Assembly: GCA_963840245.1 (NCBI GenBank)
Contig: CAWIYI010000046.1
Span: 1-54,827, forward strand
Length of the DNA stretch: 54,827 bases
DNA from: Bog-473 sp963840245
GTDB lineage: Bacteria; Actinomycetota; Acidimicrobiia; Acidimicrobiales; RAAP-2
Direction of reading: 5' to 3'
Shown piece after piece: positions 27,076-34,928 of the stretch. The position numbers were made by a program, and so were the translations under genes. Every line of letters begins with the position of its first letter. The stretch's first letter is position 1. The notes beneath the pieces were generated by a model. The model was not told the DNA's origin and made no database searches. It saw only the letters and a list, made by a program, of their open reading frames with translations.

Positions 27076-27741
27076 GTGCTGACCCGGATGCGGATCTGGC
27101 TCCCCGACGCCCCGGGGGTGTTGGGTGCGGTGGCCGCCGAGATCGGCGCCGTGCAGGGCAACGTCGTGGGGCTCGAGGTCCTCGAGCGTGAGGCGGGCGT
27201 GGCCATCGACGAGCTCGTGGTGGAACTGCCCGACGAGCAAGGGGCGGTCGACGCGGTCTGCCGCGGCATCCGCAACGTCCCCGGCGCGGGCGTCGAAGAG
27301 GTCACCGAGCTGCTGACGGAGGCGCCGGACCGGGAGGACTCTGTGCTGGTCGCCGCCGCCGGGATCCTGCAGGCCGCCACGCCCCCGTCGGCTCTGCACG
27401 CGTTGACCGCCCACCTGATCACACTGTTCGGCCTGACGTGGCTGGCGCTGGCGGACGACGAGCTCGCGGGCTTCACCGAGGTGCACGGCGACGTCCCCTC
27501 CGTCCAATGGGTCGCCGCCTTCGCCGAGGGCTCACGCAGCGGGGCGGACCCGGCCAACGACACCACGGGCTCCGGCGTGTTCGTCGAGCCCGTTCCCGGT
27601 ACCGGGTTCACCGTGTGCGGCGGGCGTCCCGCGCCGATCCGGCGCCGCGAGCGCCAGGAGATCGTCTTGCTGGTCACGGTGGCGTCGCGGTTCATCGACG
27701 CGCTTGACGGGCGCGTCGTTGTCGAGCCCGTGACCCTGTAA
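27076..27741 (+). CDS. ACT-domain protein, amino-acid-binding
   Basis: 221 residues. The first 75 form an ACT domain: RMRIWLPDAPGVLGAVAAEIG and VVGLEVLEREAGVAIDELVVEL, including the PGVLG turn where amino acids bind in regulatory domains. The rest (ILQAATPPSALHALTAHLI, then a beta-rich region with IVLLVTVASRFIDALDG) has no name I recognise but may be a GAF-like sensor. Probably an amino-acid-responsive regulator without a DNA-binding domain. Starts 34 bases after the transglutaminase. Confidence 0.75.
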   Translation: MLTRMRIWLPDAPGVLGAVAAEIGAVQGNVVGLEVLEREAGVAIDELVVELPDEQGAVDAVCRGIRNVPGAGVEEVTELLTEAPDREDSVLVAAAGILQAATPPSALHALTAHLITLFGLTWLALADDELAGFTEVHGDVPSVQWVAAFAEGSRSGADPANDTTGSGVFVEPVPGTGFTVCGGRPAPIRRRERQEIVLLVTVASRFIDALDGRVVVEPVTL

Positions 27742-27814
27742 AACGACGGCCTCCCGCGGCTCCGCGAGACTCGCGCCTGACCGGCCGGGAGCTGATGCTC
27801 CGGGCACCAACGCC

Positions 27815-27820
27815 TAATGT
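27815..27820 (+). promoter_or_regulatory. Probable -10 element of the Gfo/Idh/MocA gene
   Basis: TAATGT, then 8 bases, then ATG 27829, where homology starts. This argues against the in-frame ATG 27817, which lies inside the hexamer. Confidence 0.55.
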
Positions 27821-27828
27821 TCCCCGGC

Positions 27829-28887
27829 ATGCTGCGCGTCGGCTTCGTCGGATCCGGTCTCATCGCCTGGGCGCACGGTCTGGGCCTCAAGGCGATGATC
27901 GACGGCGGCGTGCTCGATGCATCGATCGTGGCCGTGCACGATGTGCACGAGCGTCGCGCCCGCGGTTTCGCCGATGCTCTCGGTGACAGCATCGAGGTGG
28001 TGGCCGACGCGGCGCAGGTGGCCCGGCGCTGTGACGCCATCTGGGTCTGCACGCCGACCTCGGCCCACCGCGGTGCGGTCGATGCGGCCCTTGCCGCCGG
28101 GTGCGCCGTGTTCTGCGAGAAGCCGCTCGATGTGGACCTGACCCGCGCCACAGGCCTGGTCGAGGCTGTCGGCGCGTCCGGCGCAGCCAGCCAGAGCGGC
28201 CTCGTCCTGCGCAGTGCGCCGGTCTTCCGGACGCTCCGTGAGCTCGTGCGAGGCGGGACGATCGGCGCGCCGATGGCCGCGGTCTTCCGAGACGACCAGT
28301 ACTTCCCCATTCAGGGCACCTACGCCTCGCAATGGCGGGCTGACGCCGCCCAGGCCGGCGGGGGCTGCCTGATTGAGCACTCCATCCACGATCTCGACAT
28401 CCTGCGCTTCTGCTTCGGCGAGGTGGAGTCGGTCATGGCCCGGACGGCGAACCATGCCGGCCACCAGGGCATCGAGGACCTGGCGGCCGTCACCCTGTCC
28501 TTCGCGTCAGGATTCGAGGCACAGCTCACCAGCGTCTGGCACGACATCTTGAGTCGAGGCTCGACGCGCCGGCTGGAGGTGTTCTGCCGCGAGGGCATGG
28601 TGTGGTTGGAAGACGAATTCCGGGGACCCCTCCATGTCCAGACCAGCGCGGGCACCGAGGTCCGGGCCTGTCCGTCACCGCCGTGGGTGGACGCACTCCC
28701 GCTGGCCGACGACGAGGTCGGCGTGGCCCTGCGGGCCTATGTCGAGGCCGACCGGGGCTTCGCCGATTCCGTGGTCGCCGGGCGGCAACCCGAGCCCGGG
28801 CTGGAGGTCGCCCTCCAGGCGCACCGGCTGGTCGACGCCGCCTACCGGTCCGCCGCCGGCGGGGGAGCGCCGATCGCCGTTCGCTGA
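27829..28887 (+). CDS. Gfo/Idh/MocA-family oxidoreductase
   Basis: 352 residues. N-terminal NAD(P)-binding MLRVGFVGSGLIAWAHGLGL, the family EKP motif in VFCEKPLDVDL, and a C-terminal alpha/beta domain with GGGCLIEHSIHDLDILRF, whose Asp-His pair is a usual catalytic site. These enzymes oxidise or reduce sugars, inositol or biliverdin-like substrates; the substrate here cannot be named. It stands alone with its own leaderless promoter. Confidence 0.9.
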   Translation: MLRVGFVGSGLIAWAHGLGLKAMIDGGVLDASIVAVHDVHERRARGFADALGDSIEVVADAAQVARRCDAIWVCTPTSAHRGAVDAALAAGCAVFCEKPLDVDLTRATGLVEAVGASGAASQSGLVLRSAPVFRTLRELVRGGTIGAPMAAVFRDDQYFPIQGTYASQWRADAAQAGGGCLIEHSIHDLDILRFCFGEVESVMARTANHAGHQGIEDLAAVTLSFASGFEAQLTSVWHDILSRGSTRRLEVFCREGMVWLEDEFRGPLHVQTSAGTEVRACPSPPWVDALPLADDEVGVALRAYVEADRGFADSVVAGRQPEPGLEVALQAHRLVDAAYRSAAGGGAPIAVR

Positions 28888-29103
28888 CCCAAAGGATGAA
28901 TTGGGCATCGGCGCGCCTCATCCCCAAGGAGGAGGCGTCGGCCGAAAGGGGGCGATGAGCTGGGAGAACGATCGGGACCGCTGCCGGTGACCGGCTGGAC
29001 AGCCTCGCTACCATGACGCGGGCCGGTGCCGGTCCGTAGAGCGCCTCGCGTTCTCCCGACGGAGCGAGACACCGGCACCCCGAGACAAGGAGACCACCAC
29101 CGC

Positions 29104-29892
29104 GTGCGCACATTGCGTCGAGTGTTCAGCCAACAGCCGTTGGCGGCGAAAGTGCCCGAGGTCACCGCTCTCTTCTGGGTGATCAAGATCTCGACGACCG
29201 CGTCCGGCGAAGCCATCTCGGACATGTTCGTCACGAGAAAGGCACTCGGCTTCGTCGTCGAGGTGTCCGCCTTCTGCCTCGCACTCGTTCTGCAGTTCGC
29301 CGCCCGCCGCTACGCGGCGGTCCCGTACTGGTTCCTCGCCCTGGCCATCGCCACCGCCGGCACGGGTGTGGCCGACACGATGCACCTGGTCTTCGGGATG
29401 CCTTATGCGGTCACGTCGGTGTTCTGGCTGCTCGTCCTGGGTGTGGTCTTCTTCCTCTGGAACCGGAGCGAGCACACGCTCGACATCCACAGCATCACGA
29501 CGAGCCGGCGCGAGAAGTATTACTGGTGCGTCGTCTTCGCCACCTTCGCTCTCGGGACGGCCGTAGGTGACTTCGCGGCCACCGTGCTCGGGTTGGGCTA
29601 CCTGGTGTCGGCCGTCCTCTTCTGCGGCGTCATCCTCATCCCGTGGGCCGGCTGGAAGTTTCTCAGGTGGAACAGCATCTTCGCCTTCTGGTTCGCCTAC
29701 GTCATCACCCGCCCCATCGGTGCATCCTTCGCCGACTACCTCAGCAAGGGCCACGACGTAAGCGGCGCCAACTTCGGGGACTGGCAGACGGCGCTCCTTT
29801 TGACGTCGGTCGTCGTGATCCTGGTCGGCTACACCGCAGTGGCCCGCTACGACATCCAGTCGCCGGATATCGAGGTTGCCGGGGGCACCTGA
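29104..29892 (+). CDS. DUF347-repeat membrane protein (COG4705-like)
   Basis: 262 residues with about eight hydrophobic segments. DUF347-type repeats are visible as TALFWVIKISTTASGEAISD, LAIATAGTGVADTMH, VVFATFALGTAVGDF and FAYVITRPIGASFADYL, each with a small-residue run and a closing acidic residue inside the membrane. Function of the family is unknown; some relatives are metal-induced. GTG 29104 follows AAGGAGA with 12 bases spacing. Confidence 0.85.
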   Translation: MRTLRRVFSQQPLAAKVPEVTALFWVIKISTTASGEAISDMFVTRKALGFVVEVSAFCLALVLQFAARRYAAVPYWFLALAIATAGTGVADTMHLVFGMPYAVTSVFWLLVLGVVFFLWNRSEHTLDIHSITTSRREKYYWCVVFATFALGTAVGDFAATVLGLGYLVSAVLFCGVILIPWAGWKFLRWNSIFAFWFAYVITRPIGASFADYLSKGHDVSGANFGDWQTALLLTSVVVILVGYTAVARYDIQSPDIEVAGGT

Positions 29893-29988
29893 GCCTGCGG
29901 TCCCGGAACCGGCAGTCCCGGAACCGGCGGTGCCCGCTCCGCGCCACTGTCGACGCAGCGGATGTCCCGGCGCGAGGCACGCGCTGCA

Positions 29989-29994
29989 TACAGT
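29989..29994 (+). promoter_or_regulatory. Probable -10 element of the DinB-family gene
   Basis: TACAGT followed by 7 bases and ATG 30002, where DinB-like sequence begins. The in-frame region before it encodes a PEPAV repeat unlike the family. Confidence 0.5.
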
Positions 29995-30001
29995 GCAGGC
30001 C

Positions 30002-30508
30002 ATGGAAGTCGCGCCGTTGTTGCTCGATCTGTTCGGCCGCATCCCGCCGTTGGCCGCCGCGGCGGTGGAGGGCCTCGATGCGGAGGAGCTCCGCTGGGCC
30101 CCCGAACCGGGGGCGAACACGATCGGCTGGCTCGTCTGGCACCTGGCCCGGGTGGAGGACCATCACATTTCGGAGTTGCTCGACACGGAGCAGGTCTGGG
30201 CCGGCGGCGACTGGGCCCGCCGCTGCGGACTCGAACCCGACCCCGCCAACACCGGGTACGGCCACAGCGCCGAGGACGTCCGCGCCGTGCAGCCCGAGAG
30301 CGCCGAGGTGCTCCTGGGCTACCTCGGCGAGGTGGACGCACGCACGAGCACCATGCTCGAAGGCCTGGCGCCCGACGAACTCGACCGCGTCGTCGACCGG
30401 CGCTGGGATCCTCCGGTGACGCTGGGTGTGCGTCTCGTCAGCATCGCCGACGACTGCCTCCAGCATGTGGGGCAGGCGGCGTACGTCCGGGGTCTGCTCG
30501 GCGACTGA
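30002..30508 (+). CDS. DinB-family / DUF664 protein (mycothiol-dependent type fold)
   Basis: 168 residues with the four-helix DinB fold. The start MEVAPLLLDLFGRIPPLAAA is followed by GANTIGWLVWHLARVEDHHI, whose His is the first metal ligand, and later LVSIADDCLQHVGQAAYVRGLL with the terminal His. Such proteins are metal-dependent thiol transferases (mycothiol S-transferases, maleylpyruvate isomerases) or of unknown function. Its 3' end overlaps the convergent GNAT gene by about 70 bases. Confidence 0.85.
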   Translation: MEVAPLLLDLFGRIPPLAAAAVEGLDAEELRWAPEPGANTIGWLVWHLARVEDHHISELLDTEQVWAGGDWARRCGLEPDPANTGYGHSAEDVRAVQPESAEVLLGYLGEVDARTSTMLEGLAPDELDRVVDRRWDPPVTLGVRLVSIADDCLQHVGQAAYVRGLLGD

Positions 30509-31415
30509 TCCGGTCCCGCCGCTCCGACCGAGCGGCGAGTGGGTCCCTCGAGCGCGGCCGTTCGGCCCAGCGCACGTACTCGGCGTAGTGGTAGACGGTC
30601 TCGTATCCGAGCCGGCGGTAGACCGACTCACCCATCGGGGACGCCTGGAGCGAGCAGGACGACGCGCCGTGCTCGAAGGTCAGGTTGGTGGCGGCCACGG
30701 TGACCAGCGCGCCGAGACCGGCCGTGCGGGCGGATGGCACGGTGCCCACCCACTGCAGGCTGGCCACGCCGTCGCTCTCATAGGCCATCGCCGTCGCGAT
30801 GGGTTCGTCGCCCCGGCGCGCCACCACAATGGAGGCGGCGGGGTCCGCCAGCACCCTGGCCGTCTCGTCGAAGAGGTCTGAGAGCACCTCGGCCGGCATC
30901 CCGTAGGTTGCGTACGCTTCGGCGTTCACCGTGACGAACTCGCGCAGGCCGTCGTCGTCGTCGACCACGCGCATGGTGACCCCGTCGATCGGGTGCGGCT
31001 CGCTGAGCGGCGTGCGGCAGATCATTTCGGGCACGGCGTCGCCGAAGGACTCGAGGCCCGCCACTTCGCAGGCGCGGCGCAGGTCGTCGTCCTCACCGCT
31101 GTCGCGTACCTTGACCGTGAAGCCCCGGCCGAGACCAGAGAAGAAGGTGTCGGCCCGCGCGATGAGCGCGGCACCGCTCAACGAGTCATCGGAGCGGAAG
31201 GCGCCGTTGGCCACCACGGGGATCCAGGTCCCGCCCGCGCACAGCACGACGCCGTCCCCCTCCTGGAGTGCACCCCGGCTGCCCCAGCGGGTGAGCGCGC
31301 GGTCGAACGCGATCAGGGTGCGGTGGCCGAGCTGCAGTTCGGTCGGCGGCGCTGTCCTCTCGGAGGCGCCCGCATGGCGCAGACGTCTTTCGTGGAGACT
31401 CGCCATGCACGTCAT
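30438..31415 (-). CDS. GNAT-family N-acetyltransferase
   Basis: About 325 residues. The C-terminal half is the GNAT fold: ASIVVARRGDEPIATAMAY, LQWVGTVPSARTAGLGALVT (a V-type acetyl-CoA loop with RxxGLG), ATNLTFEHGASSCSLQAS and PMGESVYRRLGYETVYHY. The N-terminal 150 residues are a second, degenerate GNAT-like half, as in tandem GNAT proteins. ATG 31415 has GGGG 5 bases upstream; ATG 31406 is an alternative. The last 45 residues are Arg-rich and overlap the DinB gene, so the natural end may be earlier. Confidence 0.82.
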   Translation of the reverse strand: MTCMASLHERRLRHAGASERTAPPTELQLGHRTLIAFDRALTRWGSRGALQEGDGVVLCAGGTWIPVVANGAFRSDDSLSGAALIARADTFFSGLGRGFTVKVRDSGEDDDLRRACEVAGLESFGDAVPEMICRTPLSEPHPIDGVTMRVVDDDDGLREFVTVNAEAYATYGMPAEVLSDLFDETARVLADPAASIVVARRGDEPIATAMAYESDGVASLQWVGTVPSARTAGLGALVTVAATNLTFEHGASSCSLQASPMGESVYRRLGYETVYHYAEYVRWAERPRSRDPLAARSERRDRISRRADPGRTPPAPHAGGSRRRC

Positions 31416-31467
31416 GATGCCCCAGGCCGCGCCCGAGTCAATGGATCGTTCGCCGGGACCGCGTGCC

Positions 31468-31953
31468 TCAGACGATCTCGAATACGGGGTGGTCGGCCGC
31501 CACGGCAGCCCACTCGGCGTCGGTGGAGTCGGGCGTGACGCCGTCGAAGAACATCCCGACCTCGAACTTCCAGCGGCGGAGGTAGGCGCGCAGCATCGGC
31601 ACACGGTCGGCGACAGGGATCTCCTTTGCCGTGCACTGCTGGCGCCGGCGGCCCAGGATCAGCACCAAGTGCCCTCCGGCGTGGCGCACGTTGCGGACCC
31701 ACTGCGTCTCCCCGCGAGGCGAGACCAGGTACTGCTTTCCCTCGATCGCCAGGAGGTTCACCGGGACGTGGTGCAGCTCGCCCGTGGTGCGGCCCCGGTG
31801 CTCGAGGACCCGGGAGCCCCACACGCTCACGCCCAGGCGGGTCAGGCCCTTGATCAGCGAATTGAGGATGTGGCGGGTGAACCAGTCGGGTTCCTTGTAG
31901 TGGGCGGGAACGGGTTGTTCGATGCCGGACAGGATAATGCTGGTCGTGGTCAT
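31468..31953 (-). CDS. Deazaflavin (F420)-dependent nitroreductase-family protein (Ddn-like)
   Basis: 161 residues of the split beta-barrel Ddn/DUF385 family. KGLTRLGVSVWGSRVLEHRG and RTTGELHHVPVNLLAIEG are the F420-phosphate-binding strands; YLVSPRGETQWVRNVRHAGG is the most conserved block of the family. Such proteins reduce quinones or xenobiotics using F420H2 in mycobacteria and relatives. ATG 31953 is chosen because GAGGAG sits 7 bases upstream; ATG 31998 is also in frame but would overlap the operator region. Divergent from a TetR gene that probably controls it. Confidence 0.88.
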   Translation of the reverse strand: MTTTSIILSGIEQPVPAHYKEPDWFTRHILNSLIKGLTRLGVSVWGSRVLEHRGRTTGELHHVPVNLLAIEGKQYLVSPRGETQWVRNVRHAGGHLVLILGRRRQQCTAKEIPVADRVPMLRAYLRRWKFEVGMFFDGVTPDSTDAEWAAVAADHPVFEIV

Positions 31954-31992
31954 CGGCGTCTCCTCGGGGGTCGGGTTCGTCGGGTTGGTCAT

Positions 31993-32022
31993 GAACATTG
32001 ATACTAAACGTGAACAATGTTC
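31993..32022. promoter_or_regulatory. Inverted repeat between the F420-type gene and the TetR gene
   Basis: GAACATTG (31993-32000) and CAATGTTC (32015-32022) are perfect 8-base arms around 14 bases, in an AT-rich island. This is a probable TetR operator controlling both divergent genes. Confidence 0.65.
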
Positions 32023-32026
32023 TTGT

Positions 32027-32036
32027 CAAGTACTTG
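32027..32036. promoter_or_regulatory. Perfect 10-base palindrome CAAGTACTTG
   Basis: It lies 4 bases after the larger inverted repeat and before the TetR gene. It may be a second half of the operator or a promoter element. Confidence 0.45.
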
Positions 32037-32056
32037 TGTTCTCAGTGAGGAGCGAT

Positions 32057-32062
32057 CAGACT
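32057..32062 (+). promoter_or_regulatory. Possible -10 element of the TetR gene
   Basis: CAGACT, 6 bases before ATG 32069. The first base departs from TAnnnT, so this is weaker than the other sites. Confidence 0.3.
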
Positions 32063-32068
32063 TGCCGC

Positions 32069-32794
32069 ATGTCGGCCCCGCGCACAGCCCGCGAGCGGGT
32101 TCGGGAGGAGATGACGGCGGAAATCCTGGCCGTGGCGGGAGCGCACGTGGCCCGCGAAGGTGCGGCGGCGCTGTCCCTGCGGTCCGTCGCCCGGGATCTG
32201 GGCATGGCCCCCTCGGCCCTCTACCGCTACTTCGACGGGCGGGATGCGCTGCTGAGCGCGCTCATCCTCGCCGCCTACGAGGCGTTGGCCACCGAAGCCG
32301 AGCGGGCGGCCGACCGGGCGGACGACCGGTCGGTGCACACCGGCGCAGACGACGCGGGCGACGCTGAGCGCTGGTTGGCCGTGCCCCGTGCCCTCCGTCT
32401 CTGGGCCCTGGAGCACCCGCACCAGTGGGGGCTGATCTTCGGGACCCCGGTCCCGGGCTACCAGGCGCCCGAGGCCACGGTCGAGCCGTATGCCCGCGTG
32501 GCGGAAGCCCTGGTGCGTCCCCTCGTGGCGGCGAAGGAGGGGGGCCGTCTGCGCAGTGAGGGCCTGGCGCGCCCTGTCACCGACGAGCTGCGCGCTGCGG
32601 TGGCGCCGGTCAGCGAGGGCCTGCTCCCAGGCATGCCGGTCGAGAAGGTGGTGCTCGCCCTCGAGGCATGGACGACGATCGTCGGCACCATCAGCCTCGA
32701 GGTGTTCGGGCACTGGCGCAACACGGTGTGGGAACCCGGGCTGCTCTTCGAGGCCGTCATCCGCCAGATCGCTGACGCGATGGGCCTGCGGTAG
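32069..32794 (+). CDS. TetR-family transcriptional regulator
   Basis: 241 residues. N-terminal helix-turn-helix: ILAVAGAHVAREGAAALSLRSVARDLGMAPSALYRYF split over helices 1-3, the last part being the recognition segment. The C-terminal ligand domain contains RALRLWALEHPHQWGLIFGTPVPGY, typical of the TetR_C_13/WHG-type group. It probably represses itself and the divergent F420-type oxidoreductase through the inverted repeat between them, with release by a small hydrophobic ligand (inferred). Confidence 0.92.
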   Translation: MSAPRTARERVREEMTAEILAVAGAHVAREGAAALSLRSVARDLGMAPSALYRYFDGRDALLSALILAAYEALATEAERAADRADDRSVHTGADDAGDAERWLAVPRALRLWALEHPHQWGLIFGTPVPGYQAPEATVEPYARVAEALVRPLVAAKEGGRLRSEGLARPVTDELRAAVAPVSEGLLPGMPVEKVVLALEAWTTIVGTISLEVFGHWRNTVWEPGLLFEAVIRQIADAMGLR

Positions 32795-32836
32795 GGGTGC
32801 CCCGGTCGAAGAAGGGGTGCCTCGCCCGCTCCGCGC

Positions 32837-33112
32837 TCAGCGCAGCGCGTCACGCAGTATCTGCGCCCTGACCCGTAAGTCGTCGAGTCGGTCCTCGGGG
32901 ACCCACTCAGCCACGGCCTCGACAAGGTCGACGACGAGCGCAGCCAGCTCCGCCAGCTCCTGGCTCGGTTCCTCCAGCTTGATCTGCGAGAACGGGAACG
33001 CGATGTTCACCCGGCTCGACGGTGCGACGACCCGTGCGGACTGTCCTGGCTTCGCCCCACCCGCTCCGTCCAGGGCGCTACGGGAAGCGTTCTTCTCAGT
33101 TGACTTTGGCAC
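32837..33112 (-). CDS. Small hypothetical protein
   Basis: 91 residues from GTG 33112. The first 30 are basic and disordered-looking; the rest, from RVNIAFPFSQIKLEEPSQEL, forms two amphipathic helices with many acidic residues (LVVDLVEAVAEWVPEDRLDD). Coding is supported by the clear amphipathic pattern and codon use. Function not recognised. The convergent TetR gene ends 42 bases away. Confidence 0.6.
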   Translation of the reverse strand: MPKSTEKNASRSALDGAGGAKPGQSARVVAPSSRVNIAFPFSQIKLEEPSQELAELAALVVDLVEAVAEWVPEDRLDDLRVRAQILRDALR

Positions 33113-33202
33113 CTCACCATCCTGGTCGCGTCACGACGGAGGGCGGGCGATGGTCCCGCTCTCCGGAGAGCGCCCGCCGCGTGCTCCGGCGGGCACCGAC
33201 AG

Positions 33203-33415
33203 CTAGCCCAGAACGGGCAGCTTCACCTCGAGCCCGGCGTTCGCCAGAAAGACGAGCTTGTGCTCCAGGGCGTTCTGCCAATCGATCATGTCCTTGTCGA
33301 ATTGCGTGCGGTCGCCTTCCTCGCACGCGTGCTCGAGCTCGTCGAACGCCAGGTCTTCGGCGTCGAGCAGGGCTCGGTACTTCAAAAGGAAGTGGTCGTC
33401 GATCGGCTGGTGCAC
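33203..33415 (-). CDS. Small acidic helical protein
   Basis: 70 residues. GTG 33415 is chosen because AGGGAGG lies 6 bases upstream; an open frame continues further but is Arg/Gly-rich. The protein is a helix pair with strongly acidic segments (LLDAEDLAFDELEHACEEGD) ending in FLANAGLEVKLPVLG. It may be co-transcribed with the following small gene 90 bases downstream. Function unknown. Confidence 0.6.
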   Translation of the reverse strand: MHQPIDDHFLLKYRALLDAEDLAFDELEHACEEGDRTQFDKDMIDWQNALEHKLVFLANAGLEVKLPVLG

Positions 33416-33553
33416 GTCGTCCTCCCTACTGACGGCCCGACCTTTGCGAGCCGGCTGGAAAAACGATACTTCTGTCACGCGTTGTTCGCTCGGGCGGGAC
33501 CCCAGGGGAGCCCGACCGGAGCGCAACGCCGGGACAATTCGGCGCCGGCCGCC

Positions 33554-34372
33554 CTACCAGTGGCGGCGCAGGCGGTGGTAGGTCCGGGGCATCAGGGAGC
33601 GGAAGACCATGGCGGCGTCGGTCAGGCCCGAGACGCTGATCTCGAGCGTCGGCCCCCCGGCCTGGGCCAGGATCCGGCGCGACACCGTCTCGACGCTTCG
33701 CATGGTCAGCCGCGGCGGCTTCCGGAGTCCTCGGTCCAGCGCACGCAACCCCAGTTCGGTGGCCATGAAGGCGGGGTAGACCACGTGGACGTGGACCCCC
33801 CGGGGCCCGAGCCGGAAGGAGGTGGACTCGGTGAAGGCCGAGAGGGCCGCCTTGGAGGAGGGGTATGCGCCCGGGCCGGGCGAAGGCAGGCGGCCGCCGT
33901 CCGAGGAGACGTTGACAATGGTGCCGCTCCCGCGCTCGACCATGGCGGGCAGGACGGCCAGGGTGGCGGCCACCGGCGCGAAGAAGTTGACATCGAAGGT
34001 GCGGCGGAAGTCCTCGTCCGTGATGTCGACCAGCCGGACGCCGGGATCCTGGGCGGCGTTGTTGACCAGGAGGTCGATGGGCCCGCGCGTCGTCGCCACC
34101 TGGTCCAGGGCCTGTAGCAGGACGGCCGTGTCGGCGACATCGCAGATGATCGTCCCCGACGCCGGCGCGTACGTGCGCAGGTCGGTCGCAAGTTTGTCGA
34201 GCCGCTCCGCGTTGCGGGCCAGGCCGAACACGGTGGCGCCGGCCCGGGCCAGGTCCACCGAGAGCCGGGCGCCGAGACCGGCCGAAGCCCCGGTGACCAC
34301 GGCCACCCGGCCCTGGTAGCGCCCACCGAAGTCAGGCGCCCGGGCGGAGGCGGAGAAGGGGTTGCGGGCCAC
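33554..34372 (-). CDS. Short-chain dehydrogenase/reductase
   Basis: 272 residues, classical SDR. Cofactor motif VVTGASAGLGARL, structural VNNAA, catalytic Ser in VNVSSDGG, and the Tyr/Lys pair in YPSSKAALSAF. The basic ARN after the second strand favours NADP. GTG start 8 bases after the SCP2-like gene, so both are in one operon. A lipid-type or steroid-like substrate is a fair guess from that partner but unproven. Confidence 0.92.
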   Translation of the reverse strand: MARNPFSASARAPDFGGRYQGRVAVVTGASAGLGARLSVDLARAGATVFGLARNAERLDKLATDLRTYAPASGTIICDVADTAVLLQALDQVATTRGPIDLLVNNAAQDPGVRLVDITDEDFRRTFDVNFFAPVAATLAVLPAMVERGSGTIVNVSSDGGRLPSPGPGAYPSSKAALSAFTESTSFRLGPRGVHVHVVYPAFMATELGLRALDRGLRKPPRLTMRSVETVSRRILAQAGGPTLEISVSGLTDAAMVFRSLMPRTYHRLRRHW

Positions 34373-34380
34373 CCGGCGTC

Positions 34381-34845
34381 TCAGCCAGGAGGGGCCGGCG
34401 TGTCCGTCAGCCCCTCGAGGTCCGACCCGAGCCGCGCCGCCGCCTCGGCCAGCACGTCCTGCCCGGCGACGAGCGCCGCCAGGTCACCCCGGACGCGCAC
34501 CCGGCCGGCGGCCAGCGCGTCCGCCGGGTCCAGCTCGCCCCGCGCCATGGCGAGGGCCTCCGGGTACCCGAGCACGATGGTCGCCGTGCCCGACGCCGTC
34601 CCGGTGGGATCCAGCCCGAGATGGGCCCGCCCCTCGGCCACGGTGAGCACGACGTGCACATCCGCTCCCCCGCCGGCCGTCCGGATGTCGTCGGGGACGT
34701 CGGTCACGACCTGGACCACGCTGAAGCTGCCGTCGGCCGCAGCCAGCGAGCCGGCGCCCGCCGCCGCCACGGCATCGGACAGATCGAGCGCGCCGAGCGC
34801 GGCGTCGAAGGACGCTACCCACTGGGGCGAGAGATAGCGGGGCAT
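34381..34845 (-). CDS. SCP2-like sterol/lipid-carrier protein
   Basis: 154 residues with an SCP2-type alpha/beta fold: a helix-rich N-terminus (SPQWVASFDAALGALD), central strands (FSVVQVVTDVPDD, VHVVLTVAEGRAHLGL), and the ATIVLGYPEALAMARGELDPADALAAGRVRVRGDL stretch that lines the lipid pocket (given in part: EALAMARGELDPADAL). The end LAALVAGQDVLAEA is also typical. CAGACT lies 6 bases before ATG. Located between sdhB and an SDR gene; probably binds a hydrophobic acyl or sterol-like ligand. Confidence 0.82.
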   Translation of the reverse strand: MPRYLSPQWVASFDAALGALDLSDAVAAAGAGSLAAADGSFSVVQVVTDVPDDIRTAGGGADVHVVLTVAEGRAHLGLDPTGTASGTATIVLGYPEALAMARGELDPADALAAGRVRVRGDLAALVAGQDVLAEAAARLGSDLEGLTDTPAPPG

Positions 34846-34851
34846 CGCGAG

Positions 34852-34857
34852 AGTCTG
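34852..34857 (-). promoter_or_regulatory. Possible -10 element of the SCP2-like gene
   Basis: Minus-strand CAGACT, 6 bases before ATG 34845. Same arrangement as at the TetR gene; low certainty. Confidence 0.3.
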
Positions 34858-34928
34858 GTCCCGTCGGAGGTGGTCGTGCCGGGCGCGGCCGCGAGAACCC
34901 CGTGTGGGGGAAACGGCTCGGGTTCCGT

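Noticed and set aside
27742..27800. Terminator hairpin after the ACT gene
   Set aside because: Short GC-rich dyads without a T tract; not distinguishable from background in GC-rich DNA.
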